A DNA stretch of 21,815 nt, taken from the NCBI GenBank assembly GCA_030835185.1, contig JAUQWL010000249.1, forward strand, positions 1-21,815, written 5' to 3'. The position numbers were made by a program, and so were the translations under genes. The notes below the pieces were generated by a model. That model ran no database searches and was not told the DNA's origin. It saw only the letters and a list, made by a program, of their open reading frames with translations. Shown here in pieces: positions 14,169-21,815 of the stretch. Position 1 is the first letter of the stretch; each line of letters opens with the position of its first letter. The stretch comes from Solirubrobacterales bacterium. GTDB lineage: Bacteria; Actinomycetota; Thermoleophilia; Solirubrobacterales; 70-9.

Positions 14169-16625
14169 ATGGTCAGGCCGGGGATACCTTCAGGGGTTGC
14201 GTTGCTGTCAGTGGTGATCGCGCTGGTCGCGCTGCCCGCTTCCGTGAACGCGGAGACCCGCCGATCGGGCGCACCGATGGGCCCGTTCGGCCTGACCGCA
14301 GGCGCTTCGGCTTCGGCATCGGCCTCTGTGAAGCAGGGGCGTACCGCGGCGGGCCTGTTCGCATTCCGCTCCGGGGGAAAGTGGTTCACCGGCAAGCGCG
14401 TCATATCGATGAACGGCGACCGCGAGCGGGGCCGCGTGCGGATCGCGACCGACGATCCGCAGGGCCGCCAGATCGCCTTTTCCGGCAGGCGGATCCGCGG
14501 CCGGGCTTTCCGCTACGTCATCCGGATCGCGGGTCAGGGGCCGGCAGTCGAGGTGGTCAGGTTCGGAATGCTGGCCGAACCGGGGGAGCGCCTGCTCGGC
14601 TTCGGCGAACGCTCCGACCACGTCGACCAGCGCGGCAACAGGATCGAGAACTACGTCGGCGAAGGCCCCTACCAGACTTCGGAGTACCCGCTGATAGCCA
14701 TCTCGGTACCTCCCTGGGGTCTGCGTCGGCGTTCGGATGCCACCTACTTCCCGATGCCATGGCTGCTGTCGACCGAGGGTTACGGCGTCCTGGTCGACAA
14801 TCTCGAGACCAGCCGCTTCGACCTCGATTCGAAGGGCAAGGGCTCGTGGACGGTTCAGGCCGATACCGACGAGCTGCGAGTCCGCTTCTTCGGTGGAGGT
14901 ACGCCCGCCGAGGCCCTGCGCCGGATGACCTCGGCAATCGGCCGCCAGCCGAAACCGGCAGCCCCGTGGCTCTTCGGCCCGTGGTTCCAGACCGGTCACG
15001 GCAATACGCAGCCGGCTGAACTCGACTTCGTCGACACCCTTCGCGACGCCGACGCTCCGATCTCGGCGGTAGAGACCCACATGCGCTACATGCCCTGCGG
15101 CTCCGACCTGGGCAGCGAAGCCGAAGAGGCGGCCCGGACGACGGCGCTCCACGATCGCGGACTCGCCGCGGTTACCTATACCCGCGAAGCGATCTGCGCT
15201 TCTTACACCGGACCCTTCGACGCCGCGGTCGCCGCCGGTGCTTTCCTGAAGCGGGAAAATGGCGATCCATACCTCTTCGACGCCTTCGCCGGCAGCGGCA
15301 CGACCCGGCTCGGCATGCTCGACTTCTCCGATCCGGACGCCGCCGGGATCTACGGCTCGATCCTCGATCGTGCCTACGGCGCAGGCTACGACGGCTGGAT
15401 GGAGGACTACGGCGAGTACGCTCCACCCGATTCCGTGGCTGCCAGCGGTATGGACGGCCGCCGCCTTCACAACTACTACCCGGTCATGTACCACCGGGCC
15501 GGCATGGAGTATGTGCGCTCCAAGGACCGTCCCGTGATCCGGTTCACCCGCTCCGGCTGGACCGGAGCCGCGAAACATTCCCAGATCGTCTGGGGAGGCG
15601 ACCCGAGCGTCGGCTGGGGGTTCGACGGACTGACTTCTTCGGTTCGCCAGGCCCTGACCATGGGCCTGTCCGGAGTCTCCCTCTGGGGTTCGGACATCGG
15701 TGGCTTCTTCTCGCTGTCCGACGACCGGCTCGATCCGGAACTGCTCGCCCGCTGGATCCAGTTCGGCGCGTTCTCCGGCGTAATGCGCTCGAAGGGCGAG
15801 GGGATCGGGCGCCAGCCGATGAGCCTGCGTCCACAGATCTTCGAGCAGCCGACGCTGCCGCTCTGGCGGCGCTACGCCAAGCTCAGGACCCAGATCTACC
15901 CGTATCTGGTCTCTGCTGACAGGGCATATCGCCGGACGGGCATGCCGATCATGCGCCACCTCGCGTTGACCGACCCCTCTGACCGGCGGGCGACGAAACA
16001 GGAGTACGAATACATGTTCGGACCGGACCTGCTGGTCGCACCGGTCCTGGGGCCGGGACGCACCGAACGCAGCGTTTATCTGCCACGGGGGCACTGGGTC
16101 GACTTCAACGATGCGGTCACGTACGGCGACGCGGAAGGCTCCTTCGACCTCGGCAGCGCCCGGACGATCCGCGGGGGCCGCCCGGTCGAAGTCAGCGCCC
16201 CGCTCGAGGAGATCCCGCTGATGATCCGCGCGGGAGCGCTGCTGCCCATGCTTCCTCCGGATACCGAGACCCTCGCCGGTTACAGCCCGGCAGCACATAC
16301 CGGCCTCGATGACAACCGCAGCAGCCTTCACCTGATCGCCCTGCCCCGGGGCGATTCGTCACGGGGCCTCTACGACACCGGCAGCATGGCTTCCTCCGAG
16401 AACCGGCGCGGCTGGCGATTGAAGTTCAACGGGGGGATGCCGGTCGACCGGCCGTTCTCACTCGACCTCGACGCTTCGATGAAAGTATTGAAACGACCCT
16501 TCGTCCCGACCGGGGTCAAGATCAACGGCCGGAGCGCCCGGGGATGGACCTACGACCACGCCACGGGCGTACTGAACCTCAAGGCAGAGGTGCCTGTGAA
16601 CGCGACGATCCTCGTCTCTCGCTGA
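14169..16625 (+). CDS. Secreted GH31 glycoside hydrolase
   Basis: This is an 818-residue retaining alpha-glycosidase. A signal peptide (hydrophobic about 9-23, cleavage near VNA at 26-28) sends it outside the cell. A beta-sandwich at about 45-255 includes the GH31 marker GFGERSD (144-150). The TIM barrel runs about 265-600, with the nucleophile Asp413 in WMEDYGEY and the acid/base Asp478 in WGGD; LWGSDIGGF lies at 505-513. C-terminal beta domains finish the protein. The WMxDYGEYxP form of the nucleophile motif recalls the sulfoquinovosidase branch, and the 65-residue gap between the catalytic acids fits, but I cannot place its sulfonate-binding residues, so an alpha-glucosidase or alpha-xylosidase is as likely. 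No transporter or other sugar gene adjoins it. Confidence 0.9.
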   Translation: MVRPGIPSGVALLSVVIALVALPASVNAETRRSGAPMGPFGLTAGASASASASVKQGRTAAGLFAFRSGGKWFTGKRVISMNGDRERGRVRIATDDPQGRQIAFSGRRIRGRAFRYVIRIAGQGPAVEVVRFGMLAEPGERLLGFGERSDHVDQRGNRIENYVGEGPYQTSEYPLIAISVPPWGLRRRSDATYFPMPWLLSTEGYGVLVDNLETSRFDLDSKGKGSWTVQADTDELRVRFFGGGTPAEALRRMTSAIGRQPKPAAPWLFGPWFQTGHGNTQPAELDFVDTLRDADAPISAVETHMRYMPCGSDLGSEAEEAARTTALHDRGLAAVTYTREAICASYTGPFDAAVAAGAFLKRENGDPYLFDAFAGSGTTRLGMLDFSDPDAAGIYGSILDRAYGAGYDGWMEDYGEYAPPDSVAASGMDGRRLHNYYPVMYHRAGMEYVRSKDRPVIRFTRSGWTGAAKHSQIVWGGDPSVGWGFDGLTSSVRQALTMGLSGVSLWGSDIGGFFSLSDDRLDPELLARWIQFGAFSGVMRSKGEGIGRQPMSLRPQIFEQPTLPLWRRYAKLRTQIYPYLVSADRAYRRTGMPIMRHLALTDPSDRRATKQEYEYMFGPDLLVAPVLGPGRTERSVYLPRGHWVDFNDAVTYGDAEGSFDLGSARTIRGGRPVEVSAPLEEIPLMIRAGALLPMLPPDTETLAGYSPAAHTGLDDNRSSLHLIALPRGDSSRGLYDTGSMASSENRRGWRLKFNGGMPVDRPFSLDLDASMKVLKRPFVPTGVKINGRSARGWTYDHATGVLNLKAEVPVNATILVSR

Positions 16626-16670
16626 GCAGGACCCGCTGCCGGCGGTGACCCGCCTGCCCATAGCCGGACG

Positions 16671-16683
16671 GCCCGCCCCGGGC
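16671..16683. terminator. Short GC hairpin between convergent GH31 and ABC permease genes
   Basis: GCCCG (16671-16675) pairs with CGGGC (16679-16683) around a three-base loop. It is the clearest hairpin in the 119-base convergent gap, but it is short and has no U-tract. Confidence 0.25.
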
Positions 16684-16744
16684 GGAGGACGACCGAAGGG
16701 CGTCGCTCAGGCCGATCCGCCGCCCCGGCAGCACGGACGAAAGA

Positions 16745-17509
16745 TCAGGTACCGGCGGCGCTGCGGTAACGGCCTACAGCGAGCGGAGCGAAGATGACGA
16801 GGATCGCGACCGTCCAGGCAACGGCGCCCCAGATGCTGTTGCCGGCCGGCGAGCCGAGCCAGAGTGACCGCATCGCGTCGACCATGAACGTAAACGGGTT
16901 GATGTCGGCGAACCACTGGAGTGCGGCCGGCATCGAGTCGACCGGGACGAATGCCGACGAGATGAACGTCAACGGGAAAACCGCGATGAAACCGAGTGAG
17001 TTGGCCGACTCGGGCGAGGAGACCATCAGGCCGAGCAACGCGAATACCCAGGAGAAGGCATAGCCGAAGAACATCAGGAGCAGCAGACCGGCGAGGATCT
17101 CACCGATACCGGTGCCGAAGCTGAAACCGATGATGAAACCGGTGATCAGGAGCACGATCACCGAGAGCAGGTTGGTCACAACGTCGGCAAGGGTCCGGCC
17201 GGCGAGAACCGCCGGACGGGCCATGGGCAGGGAGCGGAAGCGGTCGATCAGCCCCTTGCTCAGATCTTCATTGAGTCCGATCGCCGTGACAAAGCCACCG
17301 AAAGCGATGTTCTGGACGATGATTCCGGGGATCAGGAAGTCGACGTAGGTGAACCCGGGAGTGCTTATGGCACCGCCGAACACGTAGACGAAGAGCAGGA
17401 CGAACATGATCGGCTGGACGGTGAAAGCGAGCAGCAGGTCGGGCGAGCGCGGCAGCCGGATCAGGTTGCGTTCGGTGATCACAAGCGTGTCGACCAACAG
17501 CCGCTTCAT
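16745..17509 (-). CDS. ABC-2 type exporter permease (DrrB-like)
   Basis: This 254-residue membrane protein has about six hydrophobic helices and the ABC-2 permease pattern: LAFTVQPIMFVLLFVYVFGG near the first helix and PLTFISSAFVPVDSMPAALQ before the last ones. It would pair with the ATPase encoded upstream to export a hydrophobic compound such as a lipid or drug. Its ATG overlaps the ATPase stop codon by four bases, which couples translation and fixes the start. Length is normal for the family. No biosynthetic cluster adjoins it, so the substrate is unknown. Confidence 0.9.
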   Translation of the reverse strand: MKRLLVDTLVITERNLIRLPRSPDLLLAFTVQPIMFVLLFVYVFGGAISTPGFTYVDFLIPGIIVQNIAFGGFVTAIGLNEDLSKGLIDRFRSLPMARPAVLAGRTLADVVTNLLSVIVLLITGFIIGFSFGTGIGEILAGLLLLMFFGYAFSWVFALLGLMVSSPESANSLGFIAVFPLTFISSAFVPVDSMPAALQWFADINPFTFMVDAMRSLWLGSPAGNSIWGAVAWTVAILVIFAPLAVGRYRSAAGT

Positions 17510-18558
17510 CCTGGCCCCGCCTCATCGTCTTCGTCGGCTTCGACGGCGTGGCCGGTCAGACTGAGGAAGACGTCGTCCATGCTGGGCCGGCGCAGCCCGA
17601 GGTCGTCGATGCCGATGTCGGCCTCGCTCAGCATCTGGACCGCTTCGACGATCGCGCCCTTGCGTTCGCGTACGGTCAGTTTGACCGCGTCGTGCTCGAC
17701 GACCGGCTCGTCTTCACTCAACCCGCTCAGGATCGAGGCGGCCTCAGCGGCACGCCCGTAGTCGGCGAGGGTCACCTCGAGGCGCTCGCCGCCGATCCTG
17801 TCCTTCAGCTCGTCCGGCGTGCCGTCGGCGATCACCCGGCCGTGATCGATGACGGCGATTCGGTCGGCCAGCCGATCGGCTTCGTCGAGGTACTGAGTGG
17901 TCAGCAGGACGGTGGTGCCGTCGGAGACCAGCCCTTCGATCGTCTCCCATAGCGCGAGCCGGCTGCGCGGGTCGAGTCCGGTCGTCGGCTCGTCCAGAAA
18001 GATCACCGGCGGTTTGGCGACCAGCGCGGCCGCGAGGTCGAGGCGGCGGCGCATGCCACCCGAGTAGGTCTTCGCAGCACGATCGCCGGCATCGCTCAGA
18101 TCGAAGCGATCGAGCAGTTCGGCGGCGCGTCGGCGGGCCCCAGCCCTGTTCATGCCGTAGAGCCGGCCGACCATGGTCAGGTTCTCGGCACCGGTCAGGT
18201 TCTCATCGACTGCGGCGTACTGGCCGGCGAGGCCGATGTTCTCCCGAAGCGCATTCCCCTCCCTGAGCACGTCGAAACCGGCGACGGTGGCGCTACCGGA
18301 ATCAGGCTTGAGCAAGGTCGCCAGAACCCGGACCGCGGTCGTCTTACCGGCCCCGTTCGGCCCGAGCAGGCCGAGCACCGTTCCGGTCCCGACTTCGAGG
18401 TCCACATCGCTCAATGCCTCGACATCGCCGAAGTTCTTGTTCAGCCCGGTTGCGACGATCGCAGCGCCATCGATCGCGCTGCCGTCGACCCGCGTCGCCC
18501 GCGAGGAACGCGCGACCTTCGCCTCCCCCGGCGGGTCTGATTCTGCTGGCCTGGACAC
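17506..18558 (-). CDS. ABC exporter ATPase (DrrA-like, daunorubicin resistance type)
   Basis: This 350-residue cytoplasmic ATPase shows Walker A GPNGAGKT (66-73), Gln113, signature YSGGM (165-169), Walker B VIFLDE (185-190) and GLDPRSR just after it. At the switch position it has Gln222 (TTQYLDEAD) instead of histidine, as is usual in the DrrA family. A C-terminal regulatory domain covers about 255-335 and ends in a very acidic tail. The GTG at 18558 lacks a good ribosome site, and the first 30 residues are polar, so the true start could lie further in. It is divergent from the squalene synthase-like gene across a 97-base gap. Drug export is the family's best-known role, but lipid or housekeeping export is equally possible. 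Confidence 0.9.
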   Translation of the reverse strand: MSRPAESDPPGEAKVARSSRATRVDGSAIDGAAIVATGLNKNFGDVEALSDVDLEVGTGTVLGLLGPNGAGKTTAVRVLATLLKPDSGSATVAGFDVLREGNALRENIGLAGQYAAVDENLTGAENLTMVGRLYGMNRAGARRRAAELLDRFDLSDAGDRAAKTYSGGMRRRLDLAAALVAKPPVIFLDEPTTGLDPRSRLALWETIEGLVSDGTTVLLTTQYLDEADRLADRIAVIDHGRVIADGTPDELKDRIGGERLEVTLADYGRAAEAASILSGLSEDEPVVEHDAVKLTVRERKGAIVEAVQMLSEADIGIDDLGLRRPSMDDVFLSLTGHAVEADEDDEAGPG

Positions 18559-18655
18559 GGCGGCGAGAGTAACAACTCGGGCCGGCCGGCATTTCGCAGG
18601 AGACCGGGCCGGGAATCGGGTAGATACCGCCGGCTCGCATTGCTAACTTGGTCGG

Positions 18656-19786
18656 GTGAGGAGAGGCACTCGAACGATCGGGCCGATGCAGCTTCTGCGC
18701 GGCCTGACGGTGGACCGGCGACGGCCGGACCTCCAGGCGCTGACGCTGGAGAGCGATCCCGAGCGCTTCGTCTGGCGGGTCCTCCCCCACGCCGCGCGCA
18801 GCTTCGCGGCGAGCATCGTCGTCCTGCCGGAGGAGCAGGCCCGGGCCGCCGCTGTCGCCTATCTCTACTGCCGGATGCTCGATACCTATGAGGACCTGAT
18901 CCCCGACCCTCCGGCCTGTGTCGACGGGCTCAGGCGTTTCGCCGAGCGCTTCTCATCGTCGCCGATGAAGGCCCCGTCGCCGATACCGGCTCCGTTGGCC
19001 CGCGACAGACGCGACCTGGTCTACCGCCTGCTGATAGAGCGCTGCCAGATGGTCGACTCCGTCTTCGAGACCCTAGACCCCACATCGCAAGCGCAGATCG
19101 GCGATCTGGTCAGATCGATGGCCGAGGGAATGGCCTGGTCGACCGAAGTCTTCTCCAGCCAGGGAGGAGTGCTGGCAGACCAGGAGCAGCTCGCCCTCTA
19201 CTGCCGCAACGTGATCGGCTACCCCGCTCTGTTCACGCTCGGTCAGGTCGCCGGCCCGGATATCCCGGGCGGTGCCCGCGAGGACGCCCTGCTGGTCAGC
19301 GAGATGATCCAGCTCGCCAACGTGAGCCGGGACATCGAGCGGGATCTCGAACGCGGTGTTTCCTACCACCCCGCCCTGAAGCCGTGGCTCGGCACATCGG
19401 GTTATGAATCGGGTTCGCGCGCGGTCATCCGGGAGGTTCGCGAGGAGTACCTGGCAATGGCGCTCGGCCGGGCACCGGCCTACCGACGCCTGTTCGAAGG
19501 ACTCGGCCTGGGCGGTACCGCGCCGGTCCGCATCGCCGCCGTGCTGATGCTGCTGTTCACGGACCTCCACTACCGGGGCTGTGCCCTGAGTACGGGGCAT
19601 TCGGCCTGGCCCGGTCCGGGCGGCCGGCTCGCGGTGGTCGCCCGCTCGGTCCCCGCACTGCTTTCGGCCTCCTGGACAGCACATACGATCCGCCGGGTCG
19701 AGCGCGAGTTCCTCGACGCGCTGAACTCGATGAGGCTGGATGTCGGCAGCTCTTCGGCAGCCGTCGATCCGGCGACAGCACTCTGA
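18656..19786 (+). CDS. Squalene/phytoene synthase-family prenyltransferase
   Basis: This 376-residue protein condenses two prenyl diphosphates head to head. It has both magnesium-binding motifs: DTYED (76-80) and NVSRDIERD (222-230). SFAAS and YCRMLD around 49-76 match the family entry helices. The predicted start is GTG at 18656; ATG at codon 11 is an alternative, and neither has a well-placed Shine-Dalgarno sequence. TAACTT, 12 bases before the GTG, could be a -10 for a transcript with almost no leader. No desaturase, hopene cyclase or hpnC/D/E partner is nearby, so squalene, dehydrosqualene and phytoene all remain possible products. The P-type ATPase starts 26 bases downstream and is probably co-transcribed. 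Confidence 0.87.
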   Translation: MRRGTRTIGPMQLLRGLTVDRRRPDLQALTLESDPERFVWRVLPHAARSFAASIVVLPEEQARAAAVAYLYCRMLDTYEDLIPDPPACVDGLRRFAERFSSSPMKAPSPIPAPLARDRRDLVYRLLIERCQMVDSVFETLDPTSQAQIGDLVRSMAEGMAWSTEVFSSQGGVLADQEQLALYCRNVIGYPALFTLGQVAGPDIPGGAREDALLVSEMIQLANVSRDIERDLERGVSYHPALKPWLGTSGYESGSRAVIREVREEYLAMALGRAPAYRRLFEGLGLGGTAPVRIAAVLMLLFTDLHYRGCALSTGHSAWPGPGGRLAVVARSVPALLSASWTAHTIRRVEREFLDALNSMRLDVGSSSAAVDPATAL

Positions 19787-19812
19787 TCTGACCGTCTGGT
19801 AGCTTCGCCACG

Positions 19813-21684
19813 ATGAGCACGGTGACCCCCTTCGAGCGGCTCTACGGCCGACTCGGCGGTGACGGCCTGCTCGCGGCGCTGACCACGGTCGCAACCCTCG
19901 CGGGCGTGGCCCTGTCGCTTTCTGGCGACGACAGTTCTGCAGAGCGGCTCTGGGCAATCGTGATCGCGGTTGTCCTGATACCGCTGACGATCGGCGTGGC
20001 CAAGAGCCTGTGGAACCGCGACCCGGGAGTCGACGCAATCGCGCTGCTGGCCATGGCCGCCGCCCTGGCGATGGGCGAATACCTGGCCGGGGCAGTAGTC
20101 GGGGTGATGCTCTCCGGTGGCAACGCGCTCGAGACCTATGCCGCCGGCCGGGCAAAACGGGAGCTCCGTGCGCTGCTCTCCAACGCACCGAGCGTCGCCC
20201 ACCGCTACCGGAACGGCGAACTGGAGCAGGTCGCGGCCGGCAGCGTGATCCCCGGCGACCGCCTGATGATCCGAAGCGGCGAGGTCGTTCCGGTGGACTG
20301 CAGCATCGTCGAGGGCTCGACCAGTCTCGACCAGTCGGCGATCACCGGTGAGTCGATGCCCACTTCAGCGGAGAAGGGCTCAATCCTCCGCAGTGGTGCG
20401 GTCAATGTAGGGCGCCCGGTCGACGTGGTCGCCGAGCGCAGCGCGGAGGAAAGCACCTACGCCGGCATCGTCAGGCTCGTTCGCAGTGCCGAGCAGGAAC
20501 GGGCTCCCATGGTCCGGCTGGCCGACCGCTTCGCGATCATCTTCCTCCCGGTCACGCTGGTGGTCGCCGGTGGGGCCTGGGTGCTGTCCGGCGACGAAGT
20601 GCGGGCGCTGGCGGTCCTGGTGGTCGCGACACCGTGTCCGTTGATCCTGGCCACGCCGATCGCGATCATCTCCGGCGTATCCCGAGCCGCAAAGCGGGGG
20701 ATCATCGTCAAGGGTGGCGGAGCGATCGAGGCGCTCGGGAGCACCGAAACCGTACTCCTGGACAAGACCGGAACCCTCACGATCGGCGAGCCGACGATCT
20801 CACGTCTGGTCCCGCTGGGCGATCTCGATCCGGATCGACTGCTCTTCTTCGCCGCCTCGCTGGATCAGGCCTCGCCGCATGTCCTCGCCGAGTCACTGGT
20901 GACGGCAGCTCGTGAGAGAGGGATCGAACTCGCCCTTCCCCGGGAAACCGCTGAGGATCCCGGCGAAGGGATAGCGGGACGGGTGGACGGACACGACGTG
21001 GTGCTGGGGCGACTGGCCTGGCTGGTCGATGAGGTCGGCATCCCTCCCTCGCCGGCGCTCACCCGACGGCTGACCGAAGCCGAAGCCGGCGTCGCCGTGA
21101 TCTCGGTCGCGGTCGACGGCGAACTGGCCGGAGCGATCGAGATGGCGGACCCGATTCGCTCGGATGCGGCCGGGACGATCTCGAAATTGCGGGCCACCGG
21201 AATCGACCGGCTGGTTCTGGTCACCGGCGACGACCAGGAAATCGCCGACCAGATCGCGGAATCGACGGGACTCGACGAGGTCTTCGCGGACTGCAGCCCC
21301 CAGGACAAAGTCGGAGTAGTGCGGGCCGAGAAGGCCCGCAGTCAAGGTGCCGTAGCAATGGTCGGCGACGGGGTCAACGACGCGCCGTCCCTGGCGCTGG
21401 CCGACGTCGGCATCGCGATGGGCGCGCGGGGCGCGACCGCAGCCAGCGAGTCGGCTGACGCGGTTCTCACGGTCGACAGCGTGGACCGGGTGGCCGACGC
21501 GATCTCGATCGGCCGACGGGCGCTGAGCGTCGCCCGGCAAGGCGTGATAGCCGGTATGGGCCTGAGCTTCATCGCGATGGGTTTCGCTGCGTTCGGCTAC
21601 CTGACGCCGGTCGCCGGTGCCCTGCTCCAGGAAGCGATAGACGTAGCGGTCATCCTGAATGCCCTGCGTGTCTTGAGGGGTTGA
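19813..21684 (+). CDS. P1B-type heavy-metal P-type ATPase
   Basis: This 623-residue membrane pump uses ATP to move a metal ion. It has TGES (178-181), the phosphorylated Asp317 in DKTGT, TGDD (471-474) and GDGVND (518-523). The transport-site helix reads TPCPLILATP, so the metal motif is TPC (273-275) with a proline after six residues, as in the TPC subgroup, rather than the CPC of copper and zinc pumps. The HP element of the nucleotide domain reads SPHVLAE: the histidine is kept (His356) but the following proline is valine. There is no N-terminal metal-binding domain and no CxxC or His-rich stretch. Iron, nickel, cobalt or manganese are possible cargo; sequence alone does not decide. The ATG at 19813 follows the prenyltransferase gene closely. 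Confidence 0.9.
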   Translation: MSTVTPFERLYGRLGGDGLLAALTTVATLAGVALSLSGDDSSAERLWAIVIAVVLIPLTIGVAKSLWNRDPGVDAIALLAMAAALAMGEYLAGAVVGVMLSGGNALETYAAGRAKRELRALLSNAPSVAHRYRNGELEQVAAGSVIPGDRLMIRSGEVVPVDCSIVEGSTSLDQSAITGESMPTSAEKGSILRSGAVNVGRPVDVVAERSAEESTYAGIVRLVRSAEQERAPMVRLADRFAIIFLPVTLVVAGGAWVLSGDEVRALAVLVVATPCPLILATPIAIISGVSRAAKRGIIVKGGGAIEALGSTETVLLDKTGTLTIGEPTISRLVPLGDLDPDRLLFFAASLDQASPHVLAESLVTAARERGIELALPRETAEDPGEGIAGRVDGHDVVLGRLAWLVDEVGIPPSPALTRRLTEAEAGVAVISVAVDGELAGAIEMADPIRSDAAGTISKLRATGIDRLVLVTGDDQEIADQIAESTGLDEVFADCSPQDKVGVVRAEKARSQGAVAMVGDGVNDAPSLALADVGIAMGARGATAASESADAVLTVDSVDRVADAISIGRRALSVARQGVIAGMGLSFIAMGFAAFGYLTPVAGALLQEAIDVAVILNALRVLRG

Positions 21685-21815
21685 CGCCGGAATGAGACGG
21701 GCGAGCAGACGCATATCTGGACCGAAGAGAGACCAAAGAGGGACACTCAGGCGGATGAGCGGCTCCGACGGGAGAGCACGAAGCAGATGATCGACTCTGG
21801 CGAGAGCCTGCCGGT

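Noticed and set aside
14078..14404. N-terminal extension of the acyl-CoA dehydrogenase frame to 14404
   Set aside because: It would overlap the start of the divergent GH31 gene by 236 bases, and the extra residues show no family similarity.
12434..15019. Very long open frame of 861 codons on the plus strand
   Set aside because: It runs antisense to the acyl-CoA dehydrogenase and out of frame through GH31, both of which have clear family motifs; it is a GC-bias shadow.
14208..16331. 707-codon open frame antisense to GH31
   Set aside because: No domain or signal is visible in it, and the opposite strand encodes a complete GH31 with both catalytic acids.
21692..21790. A 32-codon arginine-rich open frame after the P-type ATPase
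   Set aside because: No ribosome-binding site and no recognisable content; it looks like chance in GC-rich DNA. The ATG at 21787 stays open to the window end but is too short to judge.
1..21815. CRISPR arrays, insertion sequences, integrases or rRNA genes
   Set aside because: No spaced direct repeats, transposase or integrase motifs, terminal inverted repeats or rRNA-like sequence were seen.

Overview
The window is GC-rich bacterial DNA with many GTG starts, DtxR/IdeR-type iron boxes, secreted HtaA-family proteins and no sign of TonB-type outer-membrane machinery. That points to a high-GC Gram-positive actinobacterium. The basic, repetitive secreted HtaA proteins suggest the Thermoleophilia/Solirubrobacterales, but the lineage is an inference and was not tested by any search.

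Layout. (i) 2-2804, plus strand: the 3' part of a PAS-GGDEF diguanylate cyclase, then a class III-type zinc alcohol dehydrogenase followed by a glyoxalase II-like metallo-beta-lactamase-fold hydrolase, which together look like an aldehyde-detoxification pair. (ii) 2923-12219: a heme acquisition locus. On the minus strand, read from 11189 down to 2923, come a substrate-binding protein, a FecCD permease and an ATPase (hmuTUV-like), three secreted HtaA-domain proteins, and a PKD-domain protein with a C-terminal membrane anchor. Divergent from hmuT is a HugZ/PNPOx-like protein with a DUF2470 tail, a candidate heme-degrading enzyme. (iii) 12296-14077, minus: a long acyl-CoA dehydrogenase-family flavoprotein. 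(iv) 14169-16625, plus: a secreted GH31 glycosidase. (v) 16745-18558, minus: a DrrAB-type ABC exporter. (vi) 18656-21684, plus: a squalene/phytoene synthase-family enzyme and a P1B-type metal ATPase lacking a metal-binding N-terminal domain. The last 131 bases hold no gene I can support.

How the heme locus may work (inference). Secreted HtaA proteins capture heme and pass it to the binding protein and the HmuUV importer, and the HugZ-like protein opens the ring to free iron. The anchored PKD protein, translationally coupled to the third HtaA gene, may hold the relay at the envelope. Good iron boxes overlap the likely promoters in the hmuT/hugZ intergenic region and upstream of the second HtaA gene. 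A third, decayed copy of the same promoter layout lies upstream of the first HtaA gene. The two HtaA upstream regions align over about 65 bases, so the promoter and gene seem to have been duplicated as a unit. This three-HtaA, PKD-anchored, HugZ-linked arrangement is the most interesting system in the window.
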